From Membranipora membranacea (taxonomy: Eukaryota; Bryozoa; Gymnolaemata; Cheilostomatida; Membraniporidae): a stretch of 64,000 bases of DNA. Shown in pieces: positions 1 through 10,665 of the stretch. The notes under the pieces were generated by a model that was not told the DNA's origin, did no database searches, and was given only the letters and a program-made list of their open reading frames with translations. Position 1 is the first letter of the stretch. Each line of letters opens with the position of its first letter. The stretch covers positions 7,445,001-7,509,000 of the forward strand of contig OU612066.1 of the NCBI GenBank assembly GCA_914767715.1, written 5' to 3'. The translations under genes and the position numbers were made by a program.

Positions 1-475
1 TATATTGCCTACATTCTGGTAATATGTGTTGAGGTTTTTACATAGCTGAGCATTATTCTGCCGGATACCATCTATCACTACATTGATTGACACCAGCACC
101 ATACCATCTGCATTCATATTCTGCCTACATTCTGGCAATATGTGTTGAGGTTTCTGCATAGCTGAGCATTATTCTGCCTGATACCATCTATCACTACATT
201 GATTGACACCGGCACCATACCATCTGCATTCATATTCTGCCTACATTCTGGCAATATGTGTTGAGGTTTCTGCATAGCTGAGCATTATTCTGCCGGATAC
301 CATCTATCACTACATTGATTGACACCAGCACCATACCATCTGCATTCATATTCTGCCTACATTCTGGCAATATGTGTTGAGGTTTCTGCATAGCTGAGCA
401 TTATTCTGCCTGATACCATCTATCACTACATTGATTGACACCAGCACCATACCATCTGCATTCATATTCTGTAAA
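1..475. repeat. 116-bp satellite, first array (about 4 copies)
   Basis: The block beginning CTGCCTACATTCTGG recurs every 116 bp (for example at 121 and 237) with a few substitutions per copy. The period is not a multiple of three, so the short frames that cross it are not a protein repeat. The array continues off the left edge of the window. A second array of the same repeat is at 5431-6122, and both run into the same flanking block (CTGTAAACTCC onward). Confidence 0.95.
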
Positions 476-1440
476 CTCCTTTTCTACAGCCAGGTTATGC
501 CCATACATTACTCTCTAATTTTGATTGGGCAGGGCATGGTTGAACACTCCACCCATAGACTGAGGTCAGCTCAGCTGTAGCTGCTTGTCAGGAGGTTTAC
601 TAGCTGACGTATAGTAGGAAGAGATCAGACGCGATTCCATCGGCTGTAAGAGAGGAGATCTTAATGTTGAGTTTTTGGAAGCAATTGGGGTAAATTGAGG
701 CTTTTAGAAAAGAGCAGTTTATGTGATAGTGGAATGGTAGAAGTGGTATACAAAGAAGGGAGATGCCAGATACCAACTACACAGGCCAAGCTTCTTACTG
801 ACCTCGATCCAGTGTTGTCTGAAGAAATGTGTTAGCTCCACATCAGGGAAGAGATGAGTTTTACATTCCCGACATTATCTGCATACACACACTGAGGGAT
901 TTAGCTAGTAGAAGTGATATAGAGATTCAAGTAATCATCAACTCAAGGCAATACAAAATTAATTGGACTGTGTCCTTGCCCTACAAGTTAAAACCCTCAC
1001 CACTCATCATCATTGACACAGTAACAAAATGAAATGATATTTCTTGACTTTGAAAATCAGACGGGATTGAAAATTAAACATATACCCTCAGCTGTATAGC
1101 TGTACTACTACACAAGGACTTTGATAGTTTTAAATGTTGAATTTGAAAGAATACTAGGTTTCAGGTAGTCTTTATCAAATGTCAAAGCTTTTCATGTCTT
1201 CATTCTTTGAGAGAAGATTTATGCGGCACAAAGCATTTGAACACAACACTTTTAGTTATCAATGCAAATAATGAGCCCGAGCTCCTAGTCTGAGACAGGC
1301 TGTCCTGACAAAGTGTATTTAAGATTTTCAAATCCGATCTCTTGAAATGTGGAAGGTATGAATGCCCAGGGTCAAACAATCAAAATCCTATTCACCAAGG
1401 TCAAATAGAGGATTTCATCTACATCCTTGTCATAACAAGT
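476..1440. repeat. Segmental repeat R1, copy 1
   Basis: Nearly the same sequence occurs at 6123-7107, in the same orientation and also directly after the 116-bp satellite. Short frames such as 829-1032 carry no recognisable domain, and the other copy has small indels, so I do not call a gene. A more diverged relative is at 9454-9840. Confidence 0.9.
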
Positions 1441-1794
1441 GTGATCAATAATGCTGAGCCTATCTACTCGTATTTGAAGGTAAAAACCACAAAATTTTGT
1501 TTCTGTTAGTAGTTAGTGGTGTTTACAAACCGGTATTCGAATGTCTTGGTGAGAAGGAGTATCAAGAATTTGCCTTGTGTGATGATGATGACAAGATCTT
1601 ATAAATAAAAATATGAAGAGTAGTCATCCATCAGCATGTCAATTTTGAATATGTTGAAAAGAATAGAGAACAGGATAATGCTTGTGGCACAAACAACCGA
1701 GTTTTTTATTGCTACATGACAAGGATAGCTGCTCGACTGAACATCACCCTGATCTGGTCTTGAGAAAATAATCATTTATGGAGTCATCAAAAAT
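1441..1794. other. R1 tail with a fragment of a recurrent peptide-coding block
   Basis: From about 1463 this follows the relative at 9840-10140 rather than 7110. At 1700-1760 it holds a broken piece of the DLVFVGRSTK-type block seen better at 3459-3644, 7164-7230, 8255-8321 and 10052-10200. It is interrupted here after SCSTEHHPDLV. No intact gene is seen. Confidence 0.5.
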
Positions 1795-2060
1795 ATGTAT
1801 ATTATGTAGCGGGTGGGTGGGATCATTTAAAACTTTACTGGTAATCTGTGAGTTGAAATAAAAATGATAATAAATCATTAATACTGATAGATTGAATATT
1901 GAGAGCAATTAATGATTCTTTGAAGCTGAACTCCAGAAATATGATATTAAGAGATTGTTTCTGGATCCCCTTGAGTCGTTGCTTGTTGTTGTCAGTTAAC
2001 ATGGTGTACCATAATGGGGTAGCATAGCTTATGTCAGATGCATTTGCTAATTACGTTACA
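1795..2060 (-). mobile_element. Non-LTR retrotransposon fragment, end of the reverse transcriptase ORF
   Basis: On the minus strand the frame reads ISYATPLWYTMLTDNNKQRL and then a KGIQKQSLNII segment. This is the pattern of the region after the reverse transcriptase domain in CR1/Jockey-like LINEs (YA.P.W.....RLE.IQ...). A second, independently decayed copy is at 33840-34090. No catalytic motif is present, so this is a short truncated relic. Confidence 0.6.
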
Positions 2061-2129
2061 ACATTAATATCTCCCATACTCTATTGGGTCTCCGAATATA
2101 TCTACGCAATTATTTTGTCTTCCACAATC

Positions 2130-2617
2130 CGCATGTTCGAAACCAGAACATTCACTGTAAAATAGAGAAAGGAAGATGTGAAATGGGATATCTGCATTGC
2201 ACACTCAGCTGGTGGAATTGAGTTTGATCACAATTATAGATGTGTTAAAAAGTTGGGAATAAATTCAAATATATAAACAGCCCTACAAATAAATTAATGA
2301 GGAGAAGAACAAATTACCAATAGAGCGGTATGCAAAGAGTTTATTGATATTTTAACAGGGAATATGTCTTCTGTTCAAACAATCGAGACGAATACTACGC
2401 AATGGTCTACTTGAGTTTATTTAGACTTCTCAGATTTCAAAACACTCTCTGCCTTGAGCATATGACTCAATTAACTAAACCAACGAGTTGACCGCATGAT
2501 AATCATTTTGTGAAACGGGTTGACATACCTGTTTTCTATACAGTCTATATACATTGCTATGCTCATTGCTGCTGCTAGCATAACAAATGCAGTTAAGCAA
2601 TTAATCATCTTCATCGT
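2130..2617 (-). pseudogene. Old copy of the five-cysteine secreted-peptide gene (signal-peptide exon and microexon)
   Basis: This is a diverged relative of the array genes at 46006, 53955 and 61329. The signal-peptide exon 2529-2617 has the same 89-nt length. It is preceded by TTTACAG, followed by GTATGT, and stays open through a hydrophobic stretch (NCLTAFVMLAAAMSIA), with one codon gained and one lost relative to the array copies. The first of the two initiator ATGs is ACG, leaving the second at 2612-2614. The 25-nt microexon 2130-2154 keeps its acceptor and a matching frame (ECSGFEHA), but its donor reads GATTGT where the others have GTATGT. The sequence beyond 2130 is unrelated, so the last exon is missing, and I see no promoter block upstream. 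Confidence 0.55.
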
Positions 2618-2999
2618 CTGTAAAATATGGAAACTCAGTCTCTACTAGTATCTTTTGAATAAAACTTCACAGGAAGAACAGGAGATATTTGGAGGAGATG
2701 AGAGTCGCAGTGAAACATTCAACTGCTACAATCTAACATCCTTACTTTTTTAGATTACCAGAGATGTGCATCATAACCTTCAACAGGACAAAACTGGTTG
2801 CTTAACTTATTCAATAACAATACCTGCAGCTGGCTATTCATTAACTACTACTAAATTGCCAAAACGTGATTATGGTATTTAAAAACTCAAATTACATCAT
2901 TATTATGTGTTGGCGTTTGTTTTATATGAACGGGTAGTGAGCTTAGGATCTTCGCAGCTCTAATTTCAAAGATTCAACGGACTGTATTTTAAACTCAAC
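2618..2999. other. Upstream/intron remnant of the secreted-peptide copy; no gene seen
   Basis: Up to about 2760 the sequence still resembles the 5'-UTR intron of the array genes (compare 55065-55170). After that no feature is recognised. Confidence 0.5.
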
Positions 3000-3660
3000 A
3001 GAGGTACCAATGATGAGAGTTTAATGCTTGAATTTAATTAAGTAAATGAGAGCGAATTAGAGGTGGACAAAGGACATTGTTGGTGAAACATCAATGACAT
3101 GCCAATGCTGAGTGCGTTTAGATTTCGCAAAAGATCACCTTCAGATACTTTATATACTATATTTTTACAATTATAACAATAGAATTTTATTTTGATCAAA
3201 ATAGTAATGCTTTGACTGTAACAGCCAATGCTTCGACTGTATTCAAAATTCATTTCGAATGGCTGTGACAGGCGTAATGCTATTACTTCATTCAGAAATT
3301 CGAGTTGTTTGTGGCACACCACAGGCCAACTTGTCACCTTGTGAACATACCCACTTGTGAATGTGCCCATGTACTCATTTGGTATATTAAAATGTCTTCC
3401 CTCAAGCCAAGGTCACAATCAAATCATATAATTATCCACTGCCCTTCATGGATAACAATTAAAGGTATTTTTTTGTTTGAACTTCGTTGATATGGCTGTC
3501 CTTTCCATACCCATGAGGTAGACATCCTAAGTATAATCTTCCTGTTTTTGTTGACCTCCCAACAAAGACAAGATCAGAATGATGTTCAGTCCAGCAGCTA
3601 TCCTTATCACGTAGTATTAGAAAACTGGGGCGTTTGTGCCACAAGCATTATTCTGTTCTC
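3000..3660 (-). repeat. Dispersed repeat RX with an open 61-codon frame
   Basis: This is an inverted, diverged copy of 10040-10660. Shared parts are the CACAAGTGGGCA-type stretches, the 'GGTGTGCCACAA' stretch and a frame at 3459-3644. That frame reads through DSCWTEHHSDLVFVGRSTK and then LYLGCLPHGYGKDS, and the copy at 10052-10243 keeps the same frame open. Between the two copies I counted roughly eight synonymous and six replacement differences over 42 codons, so selection on the peptide is at most weak. I do not recognise the protein family. It may be a decayed coding segment of a mobile element. Confidence 0.5.
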
Positions 3661-4025
3661 TATTCTCTGTTCATTTCAACTTATTCATAATTGACTGGCT
3701 AATTAATGGCTCTCCTCATATTTTGATTTATGAGATCTTGTCCTCATCATCAGACGAGGCCAATTCTTGATCCTCCTTTTCACCAAGCATATAAGCGTGT
3801 GTTTTGTTCTGGTCAAATTTCTGGATAGTTTATACTTGATATGGACAAAAGAAAGGTTTGAAAGTCGAGGCTAGGGCACGAACACTCCCATCTTCCCCTT
3901 TCTCATTATCTCCTCGTAGCTATCTATGCCGCTAATCAACTTTGTGATGATGAATGTTTATTTCATGCTACACTCCTGAAGTCTTCACTAATATAAATGT
4001 GTGTTCCACCAGGATCGATCATCGC

Positions 4026-4172
4026 ATGACGTTGTTTTCGTTCAACCTAATGAACTTCTGGATTGCCCTTTTAGTAAACATAAATGCATATGCTCCTGAT
4101 ACGACGTATATTGCACGATGTCACAATATTAGTCATTTAGAAAGGCAATGTAACAAACATTCTGGTTGCTGA
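4026..4172 (+). CDS. Possible small secreted cysteine-containing peptide, 48 aa
   Basis: The ORF starts at ATG 4026 and stops at TGA 4170-4172. Its first residues look like a signal peptide (hydrophobic NFWIALLVNINAYA ending in a small-residue cleavage context). A short tail with three cysteines follows (ARC, RQC, SGC). A possible splice acceptor (CCACCAG) lies 14 bases upstream of the ATG, comparable to the 5'-UTR acceptors of the other secreted genes here. No second copy was seen, no family is recognised, and a chance ORF of this size is quite possible. Confidence 0.25.
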   Translation: MTLFSFNLMNFWIALLVNINAYAPDTTYIARCHNISHLERQCNKHSGC

Positions 4173-4269
4173 CCTTTAAATTTTTTCTAACCTTGTCTTA
4201 TCAGGCTCAGATAAAATTGAAAACCAAGCAGGTGAGTTATAGCTCATCACATATAGACTATTTGCTGTG

Positions 4270-5430
4270 CTAAAAATATTTTAGACCATCAGAGTTTCGT
4301 TCTACTTTCTTTAGCTGCCGCAGTAAAAATAATTTTGAATTGTGCGATGATGCAATGCTGTCAACATGTGAAATAAAAGTAAGATCGTCATCTAGTGTTA
4401 TGACTAAAAACTTCACTGATGATGATAGCACAGTACTAACATTATTGTCTAAGATAACAGGCTAATTATATGTGTGTTTGTAGTTCAACAAAAAATTAAT
4501 AATAGTTGGTTTCTCAGGATTTAAAAGCATGAGGTTGTTAGGTGCCCATTCTTGTGTATCATTAATAGCTTCGGGTAATGAGCCACCACTTTTATCAAAG
4601 TATTGGTAAAAGTATTATCAGCATACATAATTACATTAAAGCCTTCATATTCTAGATCATTAACATAAATTAACCATAAAAGAGGACCTAGCTTCGTTCC
4701 CTAGGTGGCCCCTACTAAAACATCTATATAATCAGAGATGATATCATTTAGCTTCACACATAGTGTGCAACAAAAATCATCGAGCATACTTGATGATTTT
4801 TGAAAAAGGTATCAATGAGAATGTTTTGGACATAATATATGTCCAAAACATTCTCATTGATACCATAGCAGCGCATTTTGTCTAAACAATCTGTGGCTGA
4901 AGTTTTGAAAAGGCCTTGGAAAAATCAACGCAAGCCATTTGTACATAAACATTACTAACAGAGTCAAAGTCTGTTGTTACATCATCTAATAATTTTGCAT
5001 TAGCGTCTGTAATTCCTTTTTCTGCCTATAAGCACATTTGTTGTGAGATATAAATTCTTGCACATAGCCTTATTATTTATTTACTGAACCTGCTCACAAA
5101 GTTTACCTGAATGAAAAGGCAAAGAAATGGGTCGCGAATCTTTACAAATATTGGGTCGGGCTACCTTTGGCATTGCTGATAATTGTGTACGTTTATAATA
5201 ATCAGGAAATTTACCACTTAAAAGCATATAATTTACAATATCTTGGAATGGCACACAAATATCTCATTTAGCCTCTTTAGATAACCAAGTGGGAAAGTCT
5301 TCTTGACTGGTAACCTTACTCTTGTCTGAGTTGTTCAGCAGGTGTTTAATCTCGACCAGGCACAGCTGATCCAGCATTACTATGCTGCCTCTCAGTGTCT
5401 CGCTGCCACACTCCACTGCCTCTCCACCTT
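4270..5430 (-). mobile_element. Degenerate non-LTR (LINE) reverse transcriptase
   Basis: Read on the minus strand in order: LVEIKHLLNN and DFPTWLSKEA; after a stop, ICVPFQDIVNYMLLSGKFPDYYK; then SRPISLPFHSGKL (reverse transcriptase RPISL motif); VDFSKAF; GPLLWLIYVNDLE followed by MYADN (the catalytic YADD box with the second Asp changed to Asn); then VKFLVITLDDDLTF and KLFLLRQLKK from the region after the polymerase. Frames shift and stops intervene. The 5' part stops where the 116-bp satellite begins (5431). Dead element of the CR1/Jockey-like broad class; the clade is not resolved. Confidence 0.85.
4808..4864. repeat. Perfect 57-bp hairpin inside the LINE relic
   Basis: The arms 4808-4834 and 4838-4864 are 27-bp perfect inverse complements (from GGTATCAATGAG inward to GGACATA) with a 3-base loop. 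It interrupts the reverse transcriptase frame just downstream of the YADN box, so it arose after the element lost function. Confidence 0.95.
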
Positions 5431-6122
5431 CATTCTGGTAATATGTGTTAAGGATTCTGCATAGCTGATCATTATTTTGCCGGATACCATCTATCACTGC
5501 ATTGATTGACACCAGCACCATACCATCTGCATTCATATTCTGCCTACATTCCGGTAATATGTGTTGAGGTTTCTGCATAGCTGATCATTATTCTGGCGGA
5601 TACCATCTATCACTACATTGATTGACACCAGCACCATACCATCTGCATTCATATTCTGCCTACATTCTGGTAATTTGTGTTGAGGTTTTTGCATAGCTGA
5701 GCATTATTCTGCCTGATACCATCTATCACTGCATTGATTGACACCGGCACCATACCATCTGCATTCATATTCTGCCTACATTCTGGTAATTTGTGTTGAG
5801 GTTTTTGCATAGCTGAGCATTATTCTGGCGGATACCATCTATCACTACATTGATTGACACCATCACTATACCATCTGCATTAATATTAGGCCTACATTCT
5901 GGTAATATGTGTTAAGGTTTTTGTATAGCTGAGCATTATTCTGGCGGATACCATCTATCACTACATTGATTGACACCAGCACCATACCATCTGCATTCAT
6001 ATTCTGCCTACATTCTGGTAATATGTGTTGAGGTTTCTGCATAGCTGATCATTATTCTGCCTGATACCATCTATCACTGCATTGATTGACACCAGCACCA
6101 TACCATCTGCATTCATATTCTG
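5431..6122. repeat. 116-bp satellite, second array (about 6 copies)
   Basis: Same unit as 1-475, with more divergence between copies. The left edge abuts the LINE relic and the right edge runs into R1 copy 2, exactly as the first array runs into R1 copy 1. Satellite and R1 were therefore duplicated together. Confidence 0.95.
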
Positions 6123-7107
6123 TAAACTCCTTTTCTACAGCCAGATTATGCCCATACATTGCTCTCTAATTTTGATTGGGCAGGGCATGGTTGAACACTC
6201 CACCCATAAACTGAGGGCAGCTCAGCTGTAGCTGTTTGTCAGGAGGTTTACTTGCTGACGTATAGTAGTAAGAGATCGGACGTGATTCCATCGGCTGTAA
6301 GAGAGGAGATCTTGATGTTGAGTTTTTGGAAGCAATTGGGGTAAATTGAGGCTTTTAGAAAAGAACAGTTTATGTGAAAGTGGAATGGTAGAAGTGGTAT
6401 AAAAAGAAGGGAGATGCCAGATACCAACTACACAGGCCAAGCTTCTTACTGACCTCGATCCAGTGTTGTCTGAAGAAATGTGTTAGCTCCACATTAGGGA
6501 AGAGATGAGTTTTACATTCCCGACATTATCTGCATACACACACTGAGGGATTTAGCTAGTAGAAGTGATATGGAGATTCACGTAATCATCAACTCATAGG
6601 CAATACAAAATTATTTGGACTGTGTCCCTGCCCTACAAGTTAAAACCCTCACCCCTCATCATCATTGACACATTAACAAAATGAAATGATATTTCTTGAC
6701 TTTGAAAATCAGACTGGATTATAAATTAAACATATGCCCTCAGCTGTATATCAACTACACAAGGACTTTGATAGTTTTAAATGTTGAATTTGAAAGAATA
6801 CTAGGTTTCAGGTAGTCTTTATCAAATGTCAAAATGTTTCATGTCTTCATTCTGTCAGAGAAGATTTATGCGGCACAAAGCATTTGAACACAACACTTCT
6901 AGTTATCAATGCAGATAATGAGCCCGAGCTCCTAGTCTGAGACAGGCTCTCCTGACAAAGTGTATTTAAGATTTTCAAATCCGATCTCTTGAAATGTGGA
7001 AGGTATGAATGCCCAGGGTCAAACAATCAAAATCCTATTCACCAAGGTCAAATAGAGGATTTCATCTACATCCTTGTCATAACAAGTGTGATCAATAATG
7101 CTGAGTT
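6123..7107. repeat. Segmental repeat R1, copy 2
   Basis: Close copy of 476-1440 (shared landmarks: GATTGGGCAGGGCATGG, CATCGGCTGTAAGAGAGGAG, GAGCCCGAGCTCCTAGTCTG). Its right part is included in the 1,091-bp tandem duplication that follows. No gene recognised. Confidence 0.9.
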
Positions 7108-7228
7108 AGTATTGATTAAAAGCCCATCAACTCGTTTTACACGTTTACATATTTTAATGTTACATGATAATGATAGCTGCTGGACTGACCATCAATCTGA
7201 TCTTGTCTTTGTGGGAAGGTCAACAAAG

Positions 7229-7523
7229 TCATCCCCTCCAGGCGACTTCACTGAACCTGACCTATATTCAAGAAAAAAGATGGCGACGCGTTCAATACCT
7301 TGCCCAACAATTCTGGTGCAGGTGGAAAAGGAAGTACCTCCATCATCTCCAGTCCAAACAAAAGTGGACTTCTCCTCAGAAAAACATACAACTTGGTGAC
7401 GTCGTGCTGCTTGCTGAAACCAGTGAACCTAGGTGTGAATGGAAGCTTGCAGTAGTCAGAGAAGCCTACCCCAGTAGCGATGGCCTCATAAGTGAGGTCC
7501 AGCATCATCTCGGCAGCGGCTAA
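7229..7523 (+). pseudogene. BEL/Pao retrotransposon pol C-terminus (DUF5641-like), copy 1
   Basis: The frame beginning SSPPGDFTEPDLYSRKK shifts by one base and continues as RWRRVQYLAQQFWCRWKRKY, a segment with QKW, then GDVVLLAETSEPRCEWKLA and VVREAYPSSDGLI, to a stop at 7521-7523. This is the conserved end of BEL/Pao integrases (SR-RRWRRVQ, QFW.RW..EYL, QKW, GDVVL, W.L..V.E..PS.DG). The shift lies in a run of six A at 7273-7278, where five would restore the family frame. Upstream integrase core, RNase H, reverse transcriptase and gag are absent. Confidence 0.85.
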
Positions 7524-8319
7524 TTACCTGACAGGCCTGTACACAAACTGGTGCTTCTCATACCAACCAACAACTAACCACAGAGATAAACTGCAACGAT
7601 GTTAGATAGCGCTGGCGTTAGGGTCGGTAAACAGTGTTGTAGTTTCTGCAAGGGACATTTCTATTGCTATTTTTAGCAGATAATATAACTTAAATAATCT
7701 CTAAAATGACTATTAGCCCTTGATCTGACATTTCTTAACAAAATAATGCAGTACTCTTATCTTGTCATGCAGACCATACCTATATGTGACAGAAATCATA
7801 ATCAGTCGGGAATGAAAATTAAACATATACCCTCAGCTGTATTCCAACTACACAAGGACTTTGATAGTTTTAAATGTTGAATTTGAACGAATACTAGGTT
7901 TCAAGTAGTCTTTATCAAATGTCATTTTTTTATGTCTTCATTCTTTGAGAGAAGATTTATGCGGCACAAAGCATTTGAACACAACACTTCTAGTTATCAA
8001 TGCAAATAATGAGCCCGAGCTCCTAGTCTGAGACAGGCTGTCCTGACAAAGTGTATTTAAGATTTTCAAATCCGATCTCTTGAAATGTGGAAGGTATGAA
8101 TGCCCAGGGTCAAACAATCAAAATCCTATTCACCAAGGTCAAATAGAGGATTTCATCTACATCCTTGTCATAACAAGTGTGATCAATAATGCTGAGTTAG
8201 TATTGATTAAAAGCCCATCAACTCGTTTTACACGTTTACATATTTTAATGTTACATGATAATGATAGCTGCTGGACTGACCATCAATCTGATCTTGTCTT
8301 TGTGGGAAGGTCAACAAAG

Positions 8320-8614
8320 TCATCCCCTCCAGGCGACTTCACTGAACCTGACCTATATTCAAGAAAAAAGATGGCGACGCGTTCAATACCTTGCCCAACA
8401 ATTCTGGTGCAGGTGGAAAAGGAAGTACCTCCATCATCTCCAGTCCAAACAAAAGTGGACTTCTCCTCAGAAAAACATACAACTTGGTGACGTCGTGCTG
8501 CTTGCTGAAACCAGTGAACCTAGGTGTGAATGGAAGCTTGCAGTAGTCAGAGAAGCCTACCCCAGTAGCGATGGCCTCATAAGTGAGGTCCAGCATCATC
8601 TCGGCAGCGGCTAA
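8320..8614 (+). pseudogene. BEL/Pao pol C-terminus (DUF5641-like), copy 2
   Basis: Duplicate of 7229-7523, 1,091 bp further on, with the same one-base shift in the same A run (8364-8369). Sharing the defect shows that the frameshift predates the tandem duplication. Confidence 0.85.
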
Positions 8615-8690
8615 TTACCTGACAGGCCTGTACACAAACTGGTGCTTCTCATACCAACCAACAACTAACCACAGAGATAAACTGCAACGA

Positions 8691-9453
8691 TGTTAGATAG
8701 CGCTGGCGTTAGGGTCGGTAAACAGTGTTGTAGTTTCTGCAAGGGACATTTCTATTGCTATTTTTAGCAGATAATATAACTTAAATAATCTCTAAAATGA
8801 CTATTAGCCCTTGATCTGACATTTCTTAACAAAATAATGCAGTCACGCAGACCATACCTATCTGTGACAGAAATCATTACAATCACTAGTCATCGAGTTT
8901 TCGCACTGTTTACATGACAGCTAAGCGCACTCAGTTAACCTGTAACTGTATTTTTCTACATCTCTTTTTACAGTGCATACACATGTATATCTCTAGACAA
9001 CACAAATCTCATATTTCTTATTTTGTTGAATTGTCATCCCTTGCATTCCTTCTTTCATGTGTAGTGTACAAATTGTCAATGTATAAACATGTCCTCATAA
9101 TCAATTACTGTTTACAGTTGATGTACACAGGACTAGTCACCTATGCTCATAATTATCATATTGGATCGCTATTATATCCACTCATAATGTGTGAGTTTTT
9201 TTGTGTGTACTATTTGGAAGTGCGTACATTTATCCTACACATTAATGACGTAACCGCTCATTCACTTGAGGAATTAATTATAACAAGGTAGCTTTTTTTA
9301 TTGTTTGATGCTTGTCCGCATCACTACAGCTATTTCTCGTAGCATTCTCATTTGTTCATTAGTTTTTCTTCCTTACACATATTATTAATTCATTTTTACC
9401 TATCCACAGGTTTACCAGTAAATATGTAATACAATACGCTGAGTCATACACAC
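8691..9453 (+). mobile_element. Possible 3' LTR of the BEL/Pao relic
   Basis: Position and sequence suggest an LTR: TGTTAGATAGCGCTGGCG begins at 8691 (and at 7600 in copy 1), less than 80 bp after the pol stop codon, as in compact BEL/Pao elements. A CA-ended boundary could lie near 9434, but no matching 5' LTR is in the window to prove the ends. The frame 8914-9291 is hydrophobic, AT-rich and of no known family; I do not call it a gene. Confidence 0.35.
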
Positions 9454-10320
9454 GGATTTCAAAATAGCTTATGTGATTGTGGAATGGTAGGTGTGATATG
9501 GAAAGAAGTGAGATGCCAGACACTATATAGGCTTCAGGTAGTCTTTGTCATCTGTCAAAACCTTTCGTGTCTTCAATGCTTGATAGAAAATAAATGTGAC
9601 ACGAAGAATTTAAGACACATCACTTCTATCTTTGCAAACAAATAACCAGAGCTCCTAGCCTGAGACAGGCTGTCCTCTTAAAGCATATTTAAGATTTTCA
9701 AATCTGATCTCTTGAAATGTGGAGGGTATGAACGCCCAGGGTCAAGCAATCAAAATTCAATTCAACAAGGGCAAATAGAGGATTATGTCTACATCCTTGT
9801 CATAACAAGTGGGATCGATAATGCTGAGCCTATCTACTCGTATTTGAAGGACAAAACCACAAAATTTTGTTTCAGTTACTAGTTAATGGTGTTTACAAAC
9901 CGGTATCCGAATGTCTTGGTGAGAAGGAGGATCAAGAATTTGCCTTGTCTAACGATGATGAAAAGATATTATAAATAAACATATGAAGAGTAGTCATCCG
10001 TCAGCATGTCAATTTTGAATATGTTGAAAAGAATAGAGAACAGGATAATGTTTGTGGCACAAACAACCCAGTTTTTTAATGCTACATGACAAGGATAGCT
10101 GCTCGACTGAACATCACCCTGATCTTGTCTTTGTTGGAAGGTCCACGAAAACAGGTAAATTATACTCAGGATGTCTCCCTCATGGGTATGGAAAGGACAG
10201 CAATATCCATGAAACTCTTTCCCTTTGTTTCCTGTGCATATAAATACAATGGTTATACCTTGCGAGACACAAACAAAAAATACCTTTCATTGTAAGCTAT
10301 GGAGGGCAGTGGACAATTAT
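9454..10320. repeat. Diverged relative of R1, running into the RX coding block
   Basis: Resembles 720-1760 (stretches such as TGGAATGGTAG and GAGATGCCAGA, and the block around GAGCTCCTAGCCTGAGACAGG) with many substitutions and a missing segment. The frame 10052-10243 holds DLVFVGRSTK followed by LYSGCLPHGYGKDS and corresponds to the minus-strand frame at 3459-3644. Function unknown. Confidence 0.7.
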
Positions 10321-10665
10321 AGGTCATGATTGTGACCTTGGGTTGATGGAAGCCAGTTTAATGTGCCAAATTAGCACGTGGGCACGTTCACAAGTAGGCA
10401 TGTTTACAAGTAGACAAATTGGCGCTTGGTGTGCCACAACCAACTCAAATCTCTTTTTCTTGGGTTTATCGTGATGAAATACAGTTTAAACCGCCCAGTG
10501 GGCATGTTGGCAGACGGGCATGATGACAAGTGGGTTAATCACTTTAGCTTGATGGAAGAACTTAGCTTGATGGAAGACAGTTTAATATGCCAAAAGAGCA
10601 CGTGGGCACATACACAAGTGGGCACGTTCACAAGTGGGCACGTTCACTAAAGTTATGGACATCTG
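10321..10665. repeat. RX tail with short CACAAGTGGGCA-type repeats
   Basis: Irregular repetition of GGGCACGTTCACAAGTGGGCA-like words, each varied. The inverse relative is at 3240-3400. No gene recognised. From 10665 to 11110 the sequence is the upstream region of locus A; blocks of it recur upstream of loci B (19500-19600) and C (22440-22570). Confidence 0.6.

Larger units (their letters stand above)
6705..8886. repeat. 1,091-bp direct tandem duplication
   Basis: Two copies in tandem, about 6705-7795 and 7796-8886, offset by 1,091 bp over the shared frames (6989/8080, 7164/8255). They are almost identical, differing by small changes such as a loss near 8843 relative to 7752. Each contains the end of R1 and the end of a BEL/Pao pol, so the event is younger than the insertion of that element. 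Confidence 0.9.

Noticed and set aside
5264-5578. 104-codon minus-strand ORF as a host gene
   Set aside because: Its first half is the 116-bp satellite and its second half is the start of the LINE reverse transcriptase; it is a junction product.
8914-9291. 125-codon ORF after the BEL/Pao tail
   Set aside because: AT-rich, hydrophobic without a pattern, in a likely LTR; no envelope-like features or family match recognised.
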